Shown one piece after another: positions 1-8,375 of a stretch of 64,000 nucleotides of DNA. Position 1 is the stretch's first letter. Every line of letters begins with the position of its first letter. The stretch lies in contig NZ_BOMV01000065.1 in assembly GCF_016862375.1 (NCBI RefSeq), forward strand, positions 62,001-126,000, written 5' to 3'. The position numbers were made by a program, and so were the translations under genes. The notes below the pieces were generated by a model. That model was not told the origin of the DNA. It worked only from the letters and a program-made list of their open reading frames with translations, and ran no database searches. Source of the DNA: Paractinoplanes rishiriensis. GTDB taxonomy: Bacteria > Actinomycetota > Actinomycetes > Mycobacteriales > Micromonosporaceae.

Positions 1-2440
1 AGATCTCGGCGGCCCGGCCGTGGCCGAGCGCGTGCAGCCAGGGCAGGTCCAGCTCGGCGAACAGGTCGACGGCGCGCCGGGCGCTCGCTGCGTTCCGGTG
101 GCTCGTCTCACCCCGGTAGCTGGCGTACAGGTTGGCGACCGCGGCGAGCAGCGGTTCGGCGCTGTCGCACAGCCGGGCCAGCGCGTCCGGGTCGGCCGCC
201 GCGTCGATCACCCAGCCGACGGCCCGGACCGGGGTGTCCGGGGCCGCGAGGCCGAGCCGGCGCAGGCCCACGACGGCGCGCATGGGCCGTGCGCCCTCGA
301 TGCTGTACGTGCAGACCGCGGCCATGGTCAGCGCGGTGCGGGTGGCCTCGACCAGATCCGGTGCCGGCCGGTAGTGCGACAGCGGCCGGTCGATCTGCCC
401 GATCAGCGCGGTCACCCGGGCGAAGCTCGACTCGACGGTCCCGATGCCGAACAGCACGGCGGCGACCGCGGCCACGGTGGGCCGGTCGTCGCGGCCGAGT
501 GCGAGCCGCAGCGCGTGGTGGAGATTCTCCTGCTCGGCGTGGATGGTCGCGGCGGCCTCGTAGGGGTCGCGGCCGAGCAGCGCCGCGTGGTGTGCAAGGC
601 CGAAACCGCGGGCCCAGCGCAGGAAAGCGGCAGTGACGTCCCCGGCGTCCCGCCCGGCGTCGTGCCCGGCGTCGCGGGCGCTGAACTCGCGGACCGTCTC
701 GAGCATCCGCAGCCGGACCCCGGCCGGGGTGTCGTCCACCTTGAGCAGTGAATGACCGGCCAGGTGCTCGAGCACCACGAGCGGGTCGCCACCCAGCACC
801 TCGCCAGCCGCGGCGGCGGTGAACCCGTCCGGGAACACCGCAAGCGCCCGCATAGCCGCCCGGCCGGCCGGGTCGAGCAGGTTCCAGCTCCAGTCGACCA
901 CGGCGTGCAGCGTGTGGTGCCGCTCGGGGGAGTCCCGGGCCCCGCCGCGCAGCAGTGCGAACCGGTCGTCCAGCCGCCGAGCCACCTCGGCCACCGACAT
1001 GGTCCGCACCCGGGCCGCGGCCAGTTCGACCGCGAGCGGCAGCCCGTCCAGGCGCCGGCACAGCGCGGCCACCTCCCCGGCGGGCAGGTCGACGCCGGGA
1101 CGCGCGGCCCGGGCCCGCTGCCCGAACAACTCGGCGGCGGCCCCGGGGCGCAACTCCGGAAGCTGGTAGAGCGACTCCGACGACAGACCCAGCGGCGTCC
1201 GGCTGGTGGTGAGCACGCGGAGGCCGGGTTTGGCGGCGACGAGGTCGCGGACCAGCCGGGCGGCAGTGGCGACGACGTGTTCGCAGTTGTCGAGCACCAG
1301 CAGGGCGGGGCCGTCGCCGACGAGCTCGGCAACTTCCGGTCCCACCCCGTCGTCGCCCACCCCGTCGTCGCCCACCCCGTCGTCGCCCACCCCGTCGCCG
1401 GCGAGGCCGGCCAGCGGCACGACCACCACCACCGGGAAGTCGGCCCGTCGTGCGACCGCATTGGCCAGGCGGGTCTTGCCCAGTCCGCCCGGGCCGACGA
1501 TCGAGGTCACCCGGGCGGTGCGCAGCAGCGCCTCCACGGCGGCGACATCATCGTCCCGGCCGAGCAGCTGATTGGGTTCGGCGGTGACCCCGTGCCGCAC
1601 GACGCCCGAGAGCAGGCGCCGGTGCTCGGCCTGCAGCGCCGCACCCGGGTCGGCGCCGAGTTCCGCGCGCAGCCGCCGGCGGTAGGTCTCGTAGCGGCCC
1701 AGCGCCGTGGCCGGTCCGAGGGTCGCGGCTTCGCAGCGCAGCAGTTCGGCCAGGATCTCCTCGTCGCGTGGGGACGCGTCGGCCAGGGTGGTGAGCAGAT
1801 CGAGGGCCTCGCCGTGGCGGGTCAGGCGGGCCAGCGCCAGTGCGCGGGATCTGACCAGGGCGCGGTGGGTGACCTGGCGGGCAGATCGCAGTGCCCCGAC
1901 GGGGCCGCCGTGCAGTTCCAGGGCTGGGCCGCCGTGCAGTTCCAGGGCTGGGCGGCCGTGCAGTTCCAGGGCTGGGCTGTTTTCGTGCCGGGCCCGGGCT
2001 GCGCCTTCGCTGCGCCACCTCAGGCCGGTGGTGGTGTGCTCCGGGAGCGGGCTGCCCGGGTACAGGGCCAGCCCCGCGTCGGCGTGCGCCAGGGCCGCCG
2101 CGTGGTCGCCGGCTCGCTCGCACCGAGCGGCCGCGGCGGCCCGGTCCAGCACGGCGGCGCTGTCGACCCGGTCGTCGGCCAGGGTCAGCCGGTAGCCGGT
2201 CGGGGTGCGGGCGATGACGTCCCCGCCGAGCTGTGACCGGGCCCGGGAGACCAGGATCTGCAGGGCCTTGGCCGGGTTCTCCGGCTGCTCGTCCGGCCAC
2301 AGCCCGTCGACCAGCCGCCCGGTGCCGCAGCCGGTGCGCAGGTCGGCGGCGAGCAGCGCGAGAAGCCCCTGCAGCCGGGCGCCCGGAATGTCCCGGCCGC
2401 GGTAGGACACCCCGGACAACAGCACGAGATCGGGCGTCAC
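1..2440 (-). CDS. SARP-type transcriptional regulator with NB-ARC ATPase domain (5' part, runs off window)
   Basis: The open frame begins at a GTG at 2440 and continues to the window edge, so the C-terminus is missing (813 codons seen). The N-terminus reads as an OmpR-like DNA-binding domain followed by a BTAD region, with the typical text for choosing bonds of arrays (LVDGLWPDEQPENPAKALQ, VSRARSQLGG). A P-loop GPGGLGKT is encoded near 1485-1510, marking the NB-ARC ATPase, and helical repeat-like sequence follows. This is the AfsR/SARP plan: ATP-dependent activators of secondary metabolism or development. Two in-frame tandem repeats interrupt it: 24 bp x3 at 1907-1978 and 15 bp x3.5 at 1341-1397. 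No biosynthetic cluster lies beside it within the window, so its target is unknown. Confidence 0.85.
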   Translation of the reverse strand, partial: MTPDLVLLSGVSYRGRDIPGARLQGLLALLAADLRTGCGTGRLVDGLWPDEQPENPAKALQILVSRARSQLGGDVIARTPTGYRLTLADDRVDSAAVLDRAAAAARCERAGDHAAALAHADAGLALYPGSPLPEHTTTGLRWRSEGAARARHENSPALELHGRPALELHGGPALELHGGPVGALRSARQVTHRALVRSRALALARLTRHGEALDLLTTLADASPRDEEILAELLRCEAATLGPATALGRYETYRRRLRAELGADPGAALQAEHRRLLSGVVRHGVTAEPNQLLGRDDDVAAVEALLRTARVTSIVGPGGLGKTRLANAVARRADFPVVVVVPLAGLAGDGVGDDGVGDDGVGDDGVGPEVAELVGDGPALLVLDNCEHVVATAARLVRDLVAAKPGLRVLTTSRTPLGLSSESLYQLPELRPGAAAELFGQRARAARPGVDLPAGEVAALCRRLDGLPLAVELAAARVRTMSVAEVARRLDDRFALLRGGARDSPERHHTLHAVVDWSWNLLDPAGRAAMRALAVFPDGFTAAAAGEVLGGDPLVVLEHLAGHSLLKVDDTPAGVRLRMLETVREFSARDAGHDAGRDAGDVTAAFLRWARGFGLAHHAALLGRDPYEAAATIHAEQENLHHALRLALGRDDRPTVAAVAAVLFGIGTVESSFARVTALIGQIDRPLSHYRPAPDLVEATRTALTMAAVCTYSIEGARPMRAVVGLRRLGLAAPDTPVRAVGWVIDAAADPDALARLCDSAEPLLAAVANLYASYRGETSHRNAASARRAVDLFAELDLPWLHALGHGRAAEI
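1341..1397. repeat. 15-bp tandem repeat inside the SARP gene
   Basis: Three and a half copies of cccgtcgtcgcccac, in frame, encoding a Val-Gly-Asp-Asp-Gly repeat just after the P-loop region of the regulator. Confidence 0.9.
1907..1978. repeat. 24-bp tandem repeat inside the SARP gene
   Basis: Three copies that differ only at the last base. Each encodes an eight-residue unit containing ALELHG, located in the BTAD/helical part of the regulator. Confidence 0.9.
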
Positions 2441-2485
2441 GGCACCAGGGTGTCACATCCGTGCGGCCCGCCTCGTCCCTGACGC

Positions 2486-2833
2486 ATGCACGCCACCTAT
2501 GTCACGGTCACCATCGTCGCCGCCCTGTTCACCGGGCTCGCCGCCGGCACCTACCTGACCGGTCACGACTACCCGAAAGCCCAGGCGGACATGAAGCGCC
2601 TGCCCCGCTCGTGGGTGCCGCGACTGGGCCTGTGCCTGGCGGCGGGCGCGCTCGGTCTGCTGGCCGGCTTCGCGGTCCCGCTGGCCGGCGTGCTCGCCGC
2701 CGCGGGCCTGGTGCTGTACTTCGTCGGTGCCCTGATCGCGCACCTGCGGGTCGGTTCGCGGCAACTGATCGGCTGGGCGGTCTTCTTCACCACCGCGGTG
2801 GCCGCGCTGGTGGTCAACATCGCGCACCTTTGA
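2486..2833 (+). CDS. Small integral membrane protein (DoxX-like size)
   Basis: 115 residues with about four hydrophobic segments: the N-terminus after MHATYVT, then LGLCLAAGALGLLAGF, VLAAAGLVLYFVGALI and AVFFTTAVAALVVNI. The order of helices and the short basic loops are like small DoxX/DUF4149-type membrane proteins, but I see no catalytic motif and assign no function. It is divergent from the SARP gene and is followed by a palindrome and the VanX-like gene. The ATG at 2486 is the only sensible start. Confidence 0.7.
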   Translation: MHATYVTVTIVAALFTGLAAGTYLTGHDYPKAQADMKRLPRSWVPRLGLCLAAGALGLLAGFAVPLAGVLAAAGLVLYFVGALIAHLRVGSRQLIGWAVFFTTAVAALVVNIAHL

Positions 2834-2839
2834 TCAGTC

Positions 2840-2866
2840 CTGAGGTACCGATCATCGGTACCTCAG
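2840..2866. promoter_or_regulatory. 27-bp palindrome upstream of the vanX-like operon
   Basis: Half site CTGAGGTACCGAT is followed by a single C and its exact reverse complement, giving 13-bp arms. It lies 40 bp before the VanX-like ATG. No T-run follows, so an operator for a dimeric repressor is more likely than a terminator of the upstream gene, although a hairpin terminator cannot be excluded. Confidence 0.6.
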
Positions 2867-2905
2867 ACGGAGGCCCCAGCCGCATGGCGGCGCCACCGTA
2901 GGTCC

Positions 2906-3613
2906 ATGACTCTCCTGTTGTCCGATCCGCGGGTGGCCGCCGTGCCCGTTCGCGACGTCGACGAGCCGCTGGTCACCCTCGATCCCGGATTCGGCCCCGG
3001 CAACGCCCTGGTCCGAAACGAACTGGCCGTCCGCCTGCGGTTCGCGCAGGCGGCCCTGCCCCCCGGCATCCACCTGCGGGTGGTCGAGGGCTACCGCCCG
3101 GCGGACCAGCAGCGAGCGATCATCGAGCGCTACGCGGCCGAAATCCGAGCCGACCGCCCCGGCATAGGCGAGCCGGAACTGCACGTGCTGACCAGCCGTT
3201 TCGTCGCCCCGCTGGCGGTGGCGCCACACGTGGCCGGCGCCGCCGTAGACCTGACCCTGGTCGACGAGGCGGGCAAGGAACTCGACCTGGGCACCCCGAT
3301 CGACGCCACCCCGGAGCAGTCCGGCGGCCGCTGCTACTTCGCCGCCGACGACATCAGCCGCGAGGCCCGGGCCAACCGCGACCTGCTCGCCCGGGTGCTG
3401 TGCCGGGAGGGCCTGGTCAACTACCCCACCGAGTGGTGGCACTACTCGTACGGCGACCGCTACTGGGCCCTGACCACCGGCGCCGCGGCGGCACTGTACG
3501 GCCCGGTCGCCAGCCCGGTCGCCAGTCCGGTCGCCAGCCCGGCCGCCAGTCCGGTCGCCAGCCCGGCGGTCGGCTCGGCGGTCGGCTCGGTGAGCGGCTC
3601 GGTGACCCGGTGA
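2906..3613 (+). CDS. vanX: VanX-type D-Ala-D-Ala dipeptidase
   Basis: 235 residues. Peptidase M15D hallmarks are present: Arg64 in EGYRPADQ, zinc ligands His108 and Asp115 in APHVAGAAVDLTL, catalytic Glu176 and zinc ligand His179 in TEWWHYSYGDRYW. VanX hydrolyses D-Ala-D-Ala so that a modified dipeptide is used in peptidoglycan; the enzyme is cytoplasmic and no signal peptide is seen. The C-terminus carries an unusual PVAS repeat (residues 200-216) followed by AVGS/SVSGSV units, encoded by 12-bp tandem repeats and absent from the family core. It overlaps the racemase start by four bases (GTGA), so translation is probably coupled. Confidence 0.85.
   Translation: MTLLLSDPRVAAVPVRDVDEPLVTLDPGFGPGNALVRNELAVRLRFAQAALPPGIHLRVVEGYRPADQQRAIIERYAAEIRADRPGIGEPELHVLTSRFVAPLAVAPHVAGAAVDLTLVDEAGKELDLGTPIDATPEQSGGRCYFAADDISREARANRDLLARVLCREGLVNYPTEWWHYSYGDRYWALTTGAAAALYGPVASPVASPVASPAASPVASPAVGSAVGSVSGSVTR
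3500..3600. repeat. 12-bp tandem repeats encoding a PVAS tail
   Basis: At least five near-identical copies of ccggtcgccagc/t followed by degenerate cggtcggctcgg units. All are in frame and form a low-complexity tail at the end of the dipeptidase. Confidence 0.85.
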
Positions 3614-4719
3614 GTGTGCTGGCGCTGCTGCCGCAGGCCATCCTGCGGATCGACCTGGCCGCGGTCACCGCCAACGTGCGCACCATCAAGGCGCACACGG
3701 CCGGCGAGCTGATGGCCGTGGTCAAGGCCGACGGTTTCGGCCACGGCCAGGTCGACGTCGCCCGGGCCGCCGTGGCCGGCGGCGCCACCCGCCTGGGCGT
3801 CACCAGCATCGACGAGGCCCGCCCGCTGCGCGCCGCCGGCCTGACCCAGCCGATCCTGAGCTGGCTCAACCCGCCGGACGCCGACTTCACCGCGGCCGCC
3901 CGGCTGGACATCGAGCTCGGCGTGCCCGGTCTGGACCACCTGCACGCGATCGCCAGCACCGCGCCCGGCACCCGGGTCCACCTGCAACTCGACACCGGCA
4001 TGGGCCGCGACGGCGCCGAACCCGCCCACTGGGACCAGCTCTGCCACGCCGCCCGCCAGGCGGAGCACCAGGGCCGGATCCGGGTCGCCGGGATCATGGG
4101 CCACCTGCCCTGCGCCGACCGCCCCGGCCACCCCGCCAACGCCCGCGGTCGCGACCGGTTCGCCTGGGGCCTGCGCGTAGCCCGGGCGGCCGGCCTCCGC
4201 CCCGCCGACCACCACCTGGCCGCCACGGCCGCCACCCTCACCGACCCGCTGGCGCACCACACCATGAGCCGGGTCGGCGCTGGCCTGGTCGGCATCGACG
4301 AGTCCGGAACGGTCCGGCTGCGGCCCGCCCTCACCCTGACCGCCCCGCTGGTGACCATCCGCAGCGTGCCGGCCGGCACGGCGGTCGGCTACGGGCACAC
4401 CTGGACCGCCCGGCGGGCGACCCGGCTGGGTCTGATCCCGCTCGGTTACGCCGACGGCCTGCCCCGGCTGGCCTCCGGCCGCGCCGAGGTGTGGGTGGGC
4501 GGCGCCCGCTGCCCGGTGGCCGGCCGCATCTCCATGGACATGACCGTGGTCGACCTGGGCCCCGGCACCGCGGCGTCGGTCGGCGATCCGGTGACGGTCT
4601 TCGGCCCCGGCGACGACGGCGAACCCACCACGGCGCAGTGGGCCGCCTGGGCCGAAACCCTCGAACACGAGATCGTCACGGGCCTCAGCGCCCGGCTGCA
4701 CCGGAGGAGCACGCCATGA
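3610..4719 (+). CDS. alr: PLP-dependent alanine (or serine) racemase
   Basis: 369 residues from the GTG that overlaps the vanX stop. The PLP lysine lies in AVVKADGFGHG (Lys39), and the family C-terminal motif RISMDMTVVD is present. The fold is a full-length fold-type III racemase without the membrane domain of VanT. It makes D-alanine (or D-serine) from the L-isomer and so supplies the adjacent ligase. Its position between a VanX-type dipeptidase and a D-Ala-D-X ligase is typical of a glycopeptide-resistance or wall-remodelling cassette. Alanine versus serine specificity cannot be read reliably from the sequence alone. Confidence 0.85.
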   Translation: MSVLALLPQAILRIDLAAVTANVRTIKAHTAGELMAVVKADGFGHGQVDVARAAVAGGATRLGVTSIDEARPLRAAGLTQPILSWLNPPDADFTAAARLDIELGVPGLDHLHAIASTAPGTRVHLQLDTGMGRDGAEPAHWDQLCHAARQAEHQGRIRVAGIMGHLPCADRPGHPANARGRDRFAWGLRVARAAGLRPADHHLAATAATLTDPLAHHTMSRVGAGLVGIDESGTVRLRPALTLTAPLVTIRSVPAGTAVGYGHTWTARRATRLGLIPLGYADGLPRLASGRAEVWVGGARCPVAGRISMDMTVVDLGPGTAASVGDPVTVFGPGDDGEPTTAQWAAWAETLEHEIVTGLSARLHRRSTP

Positions 4720-5666
4720 CCCCCATCCGCGTCGCCGTGATCGGCGGCGGCCGCAACTGCGAACACGACGTCTCCCTCGCCTCGGCCGCCGCGGTGGCCG
4801 ACGCCCTGGATCAGGCGGGTCACCATGCCGTTCGCCTCACCATCGACCCGGCCGGGGTCTGGCGCGATGGGGAGGGCCAGCCGATCGGCCTGGCCGCAGC
4901 GGTCGACGTGCTGCGGTCGTGCGCCGTGGCCTTCCCGGTGCTGCACGGCCCGCGGGGTGAGGACGGCACCCTGGCCGCGCTGTGCGGCTTGGCAGACGTG
5001 CCGTGCGTGGGCTCGCCGCTGGGCGCCGGCGCGCTGGCGATGGACAAGTGGGCTACGAAGCTTGTGGCCGGCGCGCTCGGCATCGCGGCGGCGCCCGCGC
5101 GGCTGCTCACCCGCGCCGAGGCCCGCTCGTACGCCTTCACCCACCCGGTCGTGGTCAAGCCCGTGGCGGCCGGTTCGAGCCACGGCGTCACCCTGGTCGG
5201 CGAGGCGGCGGCGCTCGGCCCGGCCCTGGAGGCCGCCTTCGCCCACGACCACCGGGTCCTGGTCGAGGAGGTGATGACCGGCCGGGAGATCGACGTGGCG
5301 GTGCTGGGCCGCCCGGACGGATCGCGGGTCGTGGCGCCGCCGCTGGAGATCCTCGTCCCCGATGGCAGGATCTTCGACCATGCCGCCAAGTACGGCGGCC
5401 CGCCCGCCTTCGTCGTGCCGGCCCCGCTCGACGAGGTGGCCCGCAAGCAGATCGAGCAGGCGGCAGTGAGCATGTATGACGCGCTGGGCTGCGCCGGGGT
5501 CGTCCGGGTCGACTTCTTTCTCACCGCGCACGGCCCGGTCCTCAACGAGGTGAACACCACGCCCGGCTTCACCGCGCAGTCGCAGGTGCCCCGCATGTTC
5601 GCGGCGGCCGGAACCCCGTTCGGCGCCCTGCTCGATCTGCTGGTGCGTGATGCGCTGCCGGCCTGA
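4716..5666 (+). CDS. ddl: D-alanine--D-alanine (or D-Ala-D-X) ligase
   Basis: 316 residues, ATP-grasp fold, starting in an ATGA overlap with the racemase. Recognisable parts are VIGGGRNCEHDVSLASA (N-terminal substrate region), VVKPVAAGSSHGV (nucleotide-binding loop), and RVDFFLTAHGPVLNEVNTTPGFT (Mg/ATP site). The omega loop reads FDHAAKYGG, so the Lys-Tyr pair of Ddl/VanC/VanG enzymes is present rather than the His of VanA/VanB. This argues for D-Ala-D-Ala or D-Ala-D-Ser synthesis and against D-Ala-D-Lac. It is the third gene of the overlapping vanX-alr-ddl unit. Confidence 0.85.
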   Translation: MTPIRVAVIGGGRNCEHDVSLASAAAVADALDQAGHHAVRLTIDPAGVWRDGEGQPIGLAAAVDVLRSCAVAFPVLHGPRGEDGTLAALCGLADVPCVGSPLGAGALAMDKWATKLVAGALGIAAAPARLLTRAEARSYAFTHPVVVKPVAAGSSHGVTLVGEAAALGPALEAAFAHDHRVLVEEVMTGREIDVAVLGRPDGSRVVAPPLEILVPDGRIFDHAAKYGGPPAFVVPAPLDEVARKQIEQAAVSMYDALGCAGVVRVDFFLTAHGPVLNEVNTTPGFTAQSQVPRMFAAAGTPFGALLDLLVRDALPA

Positions 5667-5696
5667 AACGACGCACGCGCTTGGCAGGATGACCTG

Positions 5697-6989
5697 ATGA
5701 GCGAAACGGCCTCGACCCGCGGCTCACCCGGCGGCCCCGACGCCGACCCGGCCTGGCGTGCCTGGCGGTCGTGGCTGCCCGAGGGCATCGCGGCCCTGGT
5801 GGTGCTCGTGGCTGGCTGCACCGAGGCCATCGTGGCCTGGGCGATGATCAGCGGTCGCACGGAAGGCTTCGCCACGGCGCTGGCCGTCGCGTTCGCGGTC
5901 GGGATGTGCCGCCGGGCCCCCGGTGCCGCCCTCGGGCTGGTCTGGATGCTGGGCCTGCTCCACGTGCGGTTCGGTATGCCGATCATGCTGACCGAGTTCG
6001 CGTTGACTGCCGTCTTCTTCGGCGGCGCGCGGTGGGGCCGCCCACCGACCCTGGTGATCAGCGCGCTCTCGGTGCCGCTGGCGGTGGTCGTGGCGTTCGT
6101 CCTGCACGAGGGCCGGATCGTCATCCTCCACCTGCTGCTGGGCGGTTCGAGGCTGGCCGTCGCCATCCGCGAGGAGCCGGCCGCGCAACTGGTCCTGTCG
6201 CTGACCGGCCTGCTGGTCGTCGCCGCTCCGTGGCCGGCCGGGCTGGTGATGCGCCTGCTCGAAGGGACGCGAACGTCCCGGGCCTCGATGCTGGCCGCCG
6301 AGGAGGCCGCCGCCGGCGCCTGGCGCGAGACCGAGCACGCCCGGGAGATCGCCCACCTGCGCGACCAGCAGACCCGCCTGGCCCGCGACGTCCACGACGT
6401 CGTCGGCCACTCGCTCGCGGTGATCCTGGCGCAGGCCGAGTCGGGACAGTACCTGGACGACAACGCGAAGCTGAAGAACACCCTGCAGACGATCGCCACC
6501 TCGGCACGCTCGTCGCTGCAGGACGTCCGCCAGGTGCTCTCGTCGACCCAGGATCCGGCCACCGGCCCGGACGGCACGGCCCGCTTCGACAGTCTCATCG
6601 CCGGCATCCGCGGCAGCGGGCACGAGATCACCGCGACCGAACTGGGCACACCCCGGCAACTGCCGCCAGACGCCGGTGCGGTCGCCTTCCGGGTCTTCCA
6701 GGAGATGCTCACGAACGCCATCAAGCACGGACGGCGGGACCGGCCCATCACGGTCGAACGACACTGGCCGGCGCCGGAACCGGCCGACGGCGTCTCGGAC
6801 ACCTTGCGCATCGAGGTAACCAACGTGACCGACGCGGCCCCCGAAGCCGCCCCCGGCCGCGGCCTGGACGGCATGCGGCGCCGCCTCGAATCGATCGGCG
6901 GCCACCTCGACGTGCGCCGCCGCGAGCAACCCGACGGCACCACCTTCACCGTCACCGCGTACGTCCCCGTGCGAGGCAGCGCCCGATGA
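5697..6989 (+). CDS. NarL-family sensor histidine kinase
   Basis: 430 residues. About six hydrophobic segments fill the first 190 residues, followed by a HisKA_3 dimerisation domain with the phospho-acceptor in RLARDVHDVVGHSLAV and a HATPase domain (EMLTNAIKHGRRD, GRGLDGMRRR). It starts 30 bp after the ligase stop and overlaps its response regulator by ATGA, so it may be co-transcribed with the wall cassette. Classical VanS is an EnvZ-type kinase; this one is of the LiaS/DesK type. A GGCAGGAT element lies six bases before the ATG and may give a separate leaderless transcript. Confidence 0.88.
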   Translation: MSETASTRGSPGGPDADPAWRAWRSWLPEGIAALVVLVAGCTEAIVAWAMISGRTEGFATALAVAFAVGMCRRAPGAALGLVWMLGLLHVRFGMPIMLTEFALTAVFFGGARWGRPPTLVISALSVPLAVVVAFVLHEGRIVILHLLLGGSRLAVAIREEPAAQLVLSLTGLLVVAAPWPAGLVMRLLEGTRTSRASMLAAEEAAAGAWRETEHAREIAHLRDQQTRLARDVHDVVGHSLAVILAQAESGQYLDDNAKLKNTLQTIATSARSSLQDVRQVLSSTQDPATGPDGTARFDSLIAGIRGSGHEITATELGTPRQLPPDAGAVAFRVFQEMLTNAIKHGRRDRPITVERHWPAPEPADGVSDTLRIEVTNVTDAAPEAAPGRGLDGMRRRLESIGGHLDVRRREQPDGTTFTVTAYVPVRGSAR

Positions 6990-7648
6990 GCGACGACATC
7001 ACCGTCCTGCTCGTCGACGACCAGGACCTCTTCCGCGAGGGTGTGCGCGTCATCATCGACGCCCAGGACGGCATGCGGGTGATCGGCGCGGCCGGCGACG
7101 GGTTGGAGGCGGTCCGCCTGGTCGAGGAGTTGCGGCCCGACGTCGTGCTGATGGACATCCGGATGCCCCAGATGGACGGCGTCGAGGCGTCCCGTCAGAT
7201 CTTCGCGCCCGAGCGGGTGGCCCGGCGAGCCAAGCCGGTCCGGGTGATCGTGCTGACCACGTTCAACCTGGACGACCGCGCCGCCACCGCGATCCGCCAC
7301 GGCGCCAGCGGATTTCTCCTCAAGGACACCACGCCGCTGATGCTGCGCGACGCGATCCGCACCGTCCACGCCGGCAACGCCGTGCTCGCCCCGCAGGACC
7401 TGGCCACCCTGCTGGACCGGCAGTTCCCGGCCGAGGCCCCACCGCCGGCGGCCTTCCTGGGGCTCACCGACAAGGAGCGCGAGGTGTTCACCGCGGTGGC
7501 CCGCGGCCTGTCCAACGCCGAGATCGCCGGCACCGTGTTCGCCAGCGAGTCCACGATCAAGACCCACGTGGGCGCCATCCTGCGCAAGCTGGCGCTGCGC
7601 GACCGGGTCCAGATCGTCGTGTTCGCCCACGAACACGGCCTGGTCTGA
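6986..7648 (+). CDS. NarL/LuxR-type response regulator
   Basis: 220 residues: receiver domain with acidic pocket LLVDDQ and phospho-acceptor Asp in DVVLMDIRMPQMDG, the switch Thr in VIVLTTF and Lys in FLLKD, then a LuxR helix-turn-helix (LTDKEREVFTAVARGLSNAEIAGTVF, STIKTHVGAILRKL). It pairs with the overlapping kinase. The convergent ABC permease ends only 11 bp downstream. Confidence 0.9.
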   Translation: MSDDITVLLVDDQDLFREGVRVIIDAQDGMRVIGAAGDGLEAVRLVEELRPDVVLMDIRMPQMDGVEASRQIFAPERVARRAKPVRVIVLTTFNLDDRAATAIRHGASGFLLKDTTPLMLRDAIRTVHAGNAVLAPQDLATLLDRQFPAEAPPPAAFLGLTDKEREVFTAVARGLSNAEIAGTVFASESTIKTHVGAILRKLALRDRVQIVVFAHEHGLV

Positions 7649-7658
7649 GCGGGCCACG

Positions 7659-8375
7659 TCAGGACCACCGGAAGAAGCGGGTCGCGGTGAAGCCGCAGAC
7701 GACGGTGCAGGCGGCCAGGGCGAGCAGGCTGCCCCACGCCGGCCCGCCACCGGTCCAGGCGGCGGTGAGGGCGCGGACCGCGGCACCGAACGGCAGCGCC
7801 TCGCCGACCCGGGCCAGCCAGCCGGGCAGGTTGGTGACCGGGCCGAACATGCCGCCGACGCCGCCCAGGCCGAAGAACACGAGCAGCCCGATCGCGAGGG
7901 CCGCGTTGACGGTCGGTGCGACCGCGGCGATCAGCAGGCCGCCGGCGAACATGGCGACCGTGGTCAGCAGGATCACCCCGGCCGTGACCAGCAGGTCGGC
8001 CGGTGCCGCCGCGCCGAAGCCGGCCACCGCCACCGCGGCCGCCAGCAATACCCCGCCCAGTATCTGGACGCCGCCGGCGGTCAGGTGGGCGCCCAGGACG
8101 GCCTCCGGGCGGACCGGGGTGACCGCCAGGCGGCGCAGCACGCCGGTCGTGCGGTAGGTAGCGAGCACGCTGGGCATGTTTACCAGGCCGATGGTGGCGA
8201 TCACGATGACCAGCACGAGCGGCACCACGTAGCGGGCCAGGGACTCGGCGGGCAGGTTGAGGGCGTTGCCGACCAGGACGAGCAGCGGCAGCGCGATCGG
8301 GATGATCAGGCCGGCGGTGTCGCGGCTGACGGTCTTGAGCTCGGCGCCGACGAGCAGGCGCCAGGTGCGGGTCAT
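7659..8375 (-). CDS. ABC-2 type exporter, membrane subunit
   Basis: 238 residues with six hydrophobic segments and the ABC-2 permease pattern (an N-terminal segment after MTRTWRLLVGAELKT, and a late PVTNLPGWLARVGEALPFGAAVRAL loop). It begins in an overlap with the stop of the ATPase gene and forms a two-component exporter with it. The pair is divergent from a kinase/regulator pair, the usual layout of a drug or lipid stress exporter controlled by its own LiaSR/DesKR-type system. Confidence 0.85.
   Translation of the reverse strand: MTRTWRLLVGAELKTVSRDTAGLIIPIALPLLVLVGNALNLPAESLARYVVPLVLVIVIATIGLVNMPSVLATYRTTGVLRRLAVTPVRPEAVLGAHLTAGGVQILGGVLLAAAVAVAGFGAAAPADLLVTAGVILLTTVAMFAGGLLIAAVAPTVNAALAIGLLVFFGLGGVGGMFGPVTNLPGWLARVGEALPFGAAVRALTAAWTGGGPAWGSLLALAACTVVCGFTATRFFRWS

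Noticed and set aside
20..2236. Plus-strand frames opposite the SARP gene
   Set aside because: The minus strand encodes recognisable P-loop and BTAD sequence; the plus frames are Gln/Val/Gly-rich shadows.
7600..7660. Terminator between the converging regulator and permease genes
   Set aside because: Only 10 bp separate the stop codons and no stem is present.
4820..7786. Very long open frame on the minus strand (988 codons)
   Set aside because: It is antisense to the well-supported ligase, kinase and regulator genes; its text is Ser/Arg/Thr-rich with no family motif, as expected from high-GC antisense frames.
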